NCBI GenBank assembly: GCA_040771825.1
Contig: JAXGZG010000003.1
Location: 186,001 to 250,000, forward strand
Source: JAXGZG01 sp040771825
GTDB taxonomy: Bacteria > Bacillota > Sulfobacillia > Fermentithermobacillales > Fermentithermobacillaceae
Direction of reading: 5' to 3'
DNA: 64,000 nt
Positions 61,367-64,000 of this stretch are shown in pieces. A model generated the notes under the pieces. That model made no database searches. It was not told where the DNA came from and saw only the letters and a list, made by a program, of their open reading frames with translations. The first letter of the stretch is position 1. Each line of letters opens with the position of its first letter. The position numbers and the translations under genes are program-made.

Positions 61367-63299
61367 ACCGGGACCCTCCCAACTCCAGAACGGGTTTAAC
61401 ATGCTCAATGCGCATGGTCCTCCCAGACACGGAGTGCCTTCCCTGCTCCCGCAACACGGTGAAAAGCGCTCGAGACACGGGGTTCACAATGGCGAGTTCG
61501 GTCAAGTTGCCGATTCCACGCCCGCCTGACGCCACGTCATTCCCACCCATCTCCATTAGTTCGTCCACAACTTGGTCTGAGAACTCCAGATGGAGCCTCC
61601 ATCGCTCATAAACCTGATCGCGGACTGATTTGAGCACCTTCTGTTCAAGAATCTTACGGAGGGTGTCTCTCCTTACAAAATCGAATACCACGATGTTCTG
61701 GCCTATCCTGTTGAGCAACTCGGGCCTGCCAAGGGTATGTTTGAAATAGGACTCCACGCCCTCTAGCACCTTCTGGCGAACAACCGAATACGAAGTGTGT
61801 TTTGCGGGATCTACGTTAAGAATCGGCTTACCTGTCTCAAAGCTCACCGCCGGGCGGCACGTTTCGGGGTCTACCTGGTAGATGCCTGCGTTGCTAGTGA
61901 AGATTATGACGCTTTCTGAGAAGTGCACAGTCTCCCCGCGTCCGTCGGTCATTCGGCCGTCTTCCAGGATGTGCAGGAACTTGTCAAGTATAGTTGGGTG
62001 TGCTTTTTCGATCTCGTCAAATAGGAGCACACAGAACGGGTTGGATTTCATGCGGTTAGTGAGCTGGCCCCCTTCCTCATATCCCACATAGCCAGGGGGA
62101 GCGCCCAAAAGGCGCTGGTCAGAGTGAGACTGGCCGTATTCGCTCATATCAAACCGCACACAGGCGTCCTCGGTGCTGAATACGAGCTCAGCTATGGCTT
62201 TGGCCAATTCGGTTTTTCCGACACCTGTAGGGCCCGCAAAAAACAGCACTCCCCGAGGTTTGGTTCTGCTGGAATGCTGGGCGCCCGATAGGTGAAGAGC
62301 GCCCCGGCGCAGCACGTCGGACACCGCCGCAACCGCAGCTTCCTGCCCGATCACTCGTTTCGATAGCTCTCTTTCGGCGTTTTCGAGCCGTCCCCAATCT
62401 AGGCTATCCCACTGGCTTTCCCTTACACCGTACTTGTACCGGTCCACCAAGGTCTTGGCCGCTATTCCGGAACCTCCCATGCGGCGGGCCAACGCTCTGA
62501 TACCGCCGAGATCCCGGGTAGACATCCCTTCGGTCAGGTCAACCAACTCGCCCAAGTCAACGCTAGTTTCGGTGGCTTCTCTTGGAGCCACAAACAGGTC
62601 GAAGTAGTGTCTTCGCTCGTGAGGCTTTGGATTTTCCACCTCGACGCTTGCCACAAACGGATTGTTTAGGTACAGCCACGCCGGAAGATCGGTGAGCTTG
62701 TCGCACACAAGCAACAGAAGGTTCTGGACTGCCCGGCGTGAAGAGCCCTCGCCCACCGGCACTATCCTGCTCTCGCTGGCAGCCCTCAGGAGACGCAAGA
62801 AAGGCACTCGTTCTTGCAGCTGAAGATTCGAGGGCCCTCGGGCAAGCTGAGAAGCGTGTTCGACTATAAACACACAGGGTCTTGTAGGGTTTAGAAGGCA
62901 TGTGCGGATCGTCTGCAGGGCGTGGTCCAGTGGGTCCTCAATCTGAACAGGCCTAAGAGTGCCCGCAACGCGCCCTCGTTCGGACCCGCTCTCTCTATCG
63001 GACCGCCCCTTCAAAATCTCGTCAAATATGCCGCTCATGCCGCCATTTTCCGCGCAGTCGGCGAATATCAAGCCATCTATCAGGTTATAGGCCGCGATCA
63101 AATCATAACCGCCGTTAATGTGGCGGAAAGAAGAGAACAGAGCGTCGCGCAGAGTGCCCAGGGTCCATTGTCCCGTCGGCTCACAGATAGGATACAGGAC
63201 TGTGTCCTTGATATTCCCGGACAAGAAGATTTGAGTCTTGGTAGCCGCATATCGCTCCACTTCTCGAAGCCATCGAGGGCGAAGATCCTGGGATATCAT
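61341..63299 (-). CDS. ClpB/ClpA-like AAA+ ATPase with divergent N-terminal half
   Basis: 652 aa. The C-terminal half (about 305-650) is a class-2 Clp module: VIGQEAAVAAV, Walker A AGPTGVGKT at 355-363, pore loop GYVGY at 403-407, Walker B LLFDEIEKAHP at 425-435, sensor FTSNAG and arginine finger RPELLNRIGQNIVVF. The N-terminal half (1-290) looks like a degenerate AAA module: FLSGNIKDTVL, CVFIVEHASQLA in the place of Walker B, and no P-loop. ClpP-docking IGF/L loop not seen. Probably an unfoldase or remodeller specific to this operon. It overlaps neighbours by 4 and 26 bp. Confidence 0.88.
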   Translation of the reverse strand: MISQDLRPRWLREVERYAATKTQIFLSGNIKDTVLYPICEPTGQWTLGTLRDALFSSFRHINGGYDLIAAYNLIDGLIFADCAENGGMSGIFDEILKGRSDRESGSERGRVAGTLRPVQIEDPLDHALQTIRTCLLNPTRPCVFIVEHASQLARGPSNLQLQERVPFLRLLRAASESRIVPVGEGSSRRAVQNLLLLVCDKLTDLPAWLYLNNPFVASVEVENPKPHERRHYFDLFVAPREATETSVDLGELVDLTEGMSTRDLGGIRALARRMGGSGIAAKTLVDRYKYGVRESQWDSLDWGRLENAERELSKRVIGQEAAVAAVSDVLRRGALHLSGAQHSSRTKPRGVLFFAGPTGVGKTELAKAIAELVFSTEDACVRFDMSEYGQSHSDQRLLGAPPGYVGYEEGGQLTNRMKSNPFCVLLFDEIEKAHPTILDKFLHILEDGRMTDGRGETVHFSESVIIFTSNAGIYQVDPETCRPAVSFETGKPILNVDPAKHTSYSVVRQKVLEGVESYFKHTLGRPELLNRIGQNIVVFDFVRRDTLRKILEQKVLKSVRDQVYERWRLHLEFSDQVVDELMEMGGNDVASGGRGIGNLTELAIVNPVSRALFTVLREQGRHSVSGRTMRIEHVKPVLELGGSRYEIQWTLT

Positions 63300-63994
63300 T
63301 GGCCGCCACCCGCCAATCGGCGACCCTTTTCTTCCTCGCGCTCGTCGCGGTCTTCGCGGTTGTCGAAGCCTGCTCCAATCTCCACTTTGCGAAGGGTATC
63401 TCCCGGCTTCAAGTAATAGCGGGTTCTCTCCTGGGTTTTCAGCCCACGCTCATTAAGACCTTTGCGCACCCTCTCAGCTAGTTCGCAGGCAGATTCCTCT
63501 ACAGCGGAAGCAACGTCGCTGATGCGGTTGTCCGACAGGGACACCATTTCGGTCATAACCTGGCCGCTAGCGTTAACCGAAAACTCAACCCCCACACCTG
63601 GAACGATAGAGGTGACAAAGGCTGTTGGGGACCTTGATTGGGATGCCGAGTTGGATAGAGGCGGAGTCTCCTTGACCTTGTAACCTAGAGTCAGCAGTAC
63701 GTCCTTTACATGGTGACTGACGATGGCGCTGACCTCATGGCCTGCGGTCCGGGCGCATAAATCTTCTACCAGCCAATTTGCCTCTCTTTGAATCGAAGAG
63801 AAGTCAGGAACGTCACCTTCTGACGCCGAGTAAAGATCCAGTTTGTGGGCCAGAGCCTTGGCGCGGCTAGAAAGCGCCGGCAACTCCTTGTGAGCCAAGA
63901 CCACTGCAAGCTTTGCCCGTACATCTACCAATGCTGGATCAATCTTCTCGTCGTGTCTCTGCTCCAGCGGAGTGCTATCAGCACGTTGCTTCAT
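63296..63994 (-). CDS. Unknown protein at the head of the AAA/kinase operon (start possibly beyond window)
   Basis: At least 232 aa; the ATG at 63994 is only 6 bases from the window edge and the frame is open beyond it, so the N-terminus may be incomplete. Helical N-terminal part (DVRAKLAVVLAHKELPALSS, EANWLVEDLCA), then FVTSIVPGVGVEFSVNASGQ and a charged C-terminus (REDRDEREEEKGRR). No family recognised. It overlaps the AAA+ gene by 4 bp, so it belongs to the operon and could be an adaptor or target of the ATPase. Confidence 0.65.
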   Translation of the reverse strand: MKQRADSTPLEQRHDEKIDPALVDVRAKLAVVLAHKELPALSSRAKALAHKLDLYSASEGDVPDFSSIQREANWLVEDLCARTAGHEVSAIVSHHVKDVLLTLGYKVKETPPLSNSASQSRSPTAFVTSIVPGVGVEFSVNASGQVMTEMVSLSDNRISDVASAVEESACELAERVRKGLNERGLKTQERTRYYLKPGDTLRKVEIGAGFDNREDRDEREEEKGRRLAGGGQ

Positions 63995-64000
63995 GCTCTC

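Noticed and set aside
1..64000. tRNA, rRNA or other structured RNA genes
   Set aside because: I looked for tRNA arms, rRNA conserved segments and known riboswitch cores while reading and recognised none; a covariance-model scan could still find small RNAs.

Overview
This window comes from an anaerobic, endospore-forming member of the Bacillota (Firmicutes, clostridial type) with fairly GC-rich DNA and frequent GTG/TTG starts. The main evidence is a complete spoIIIAA-AH operon, spoIVB and spo0A, arranged along the classical Bacillus/Clostridium chromosome segment. An NfnAB electron-bifurcating transhydrogenase, a tryptophanase and an NrdG-like radical SAM protein point to anaerobic life. I cannot name the genus.

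Layout. (1) 1-22072, all minus strand: the conserved block read as spoIIIAA-AB-AC-AD-AE-AF-AG-AH, asp23, amaP, DUF2273, nusB, nfnA-nfnB (where folD usually lies), xseA-xseB-ispA, a low-complexity membrane protein, dxs, nadK, argR, recN, spoIVB, spo0A and a truncated PAS-domain gene. A sigma-H-type promoter sits directly in front of spo0A. recN and nadK each carry several frameshifts although argR between them is intact, and nfnB carries one, so consensus errors are suspected. A four-copy 62-bp tandem repeat built around a TCATCA/TGATGA palindrome fills the gap downstream of ispA and recurs at 50.5 kb.

(2) 22.3-27.3 kb, an accessory patch: an AbrB/PIN toxin-antitoxin pair, an ISLre2-type transposase, a ribbon-helix-helix/PIN pair, fused relics of an AMP-ligase gene and an sbcC gene, a nitroreductase and the C-terminal stub of a tyrosine recombinase.

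(3) 27.6-41.3 kb: ornithine cyclodeaminase-like protein, tryptophanase and MATE exporter (minus). Divergent from them is a four-gene Dlt-like operon: adenylation enzyme, carrier protein, MBOAT acyltransferase, and an SGNH protein fused to a polysaccharide deacetylase. It probably decorates a surface polymer. sbcD-sbcC follow on the minus strand.

(4) 41.6-56.6 kb, mixed housekeeping and accessory genes: cupin, beta-propeller-like lipoprotein, PepF, a ThpR-GrpB fusion, GNAT, a fused ABC/FtsX exporter, a HEPN stub, an M50-like membrane protease, a DUF188 protein, M28 and M20 peptidases and a dipeptide-epimerase-like enolase. Several of these fit peptide catabolism.

(5) 56.7-64 kb, minus: a tightly overlapping operon encoding an unknown protein, a ClpB-like AAA+ ATPase, an NrdG-like radical SAM protein, a zinc-ribbon/FHA protein, a PP2C phosphatase, a membrane-anchored Ser/Thr kinase-like protein and a small membrane protein. 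This looks like an integrated phospho-signalling/unfoldase system and is the strongest candidate for something not well described.
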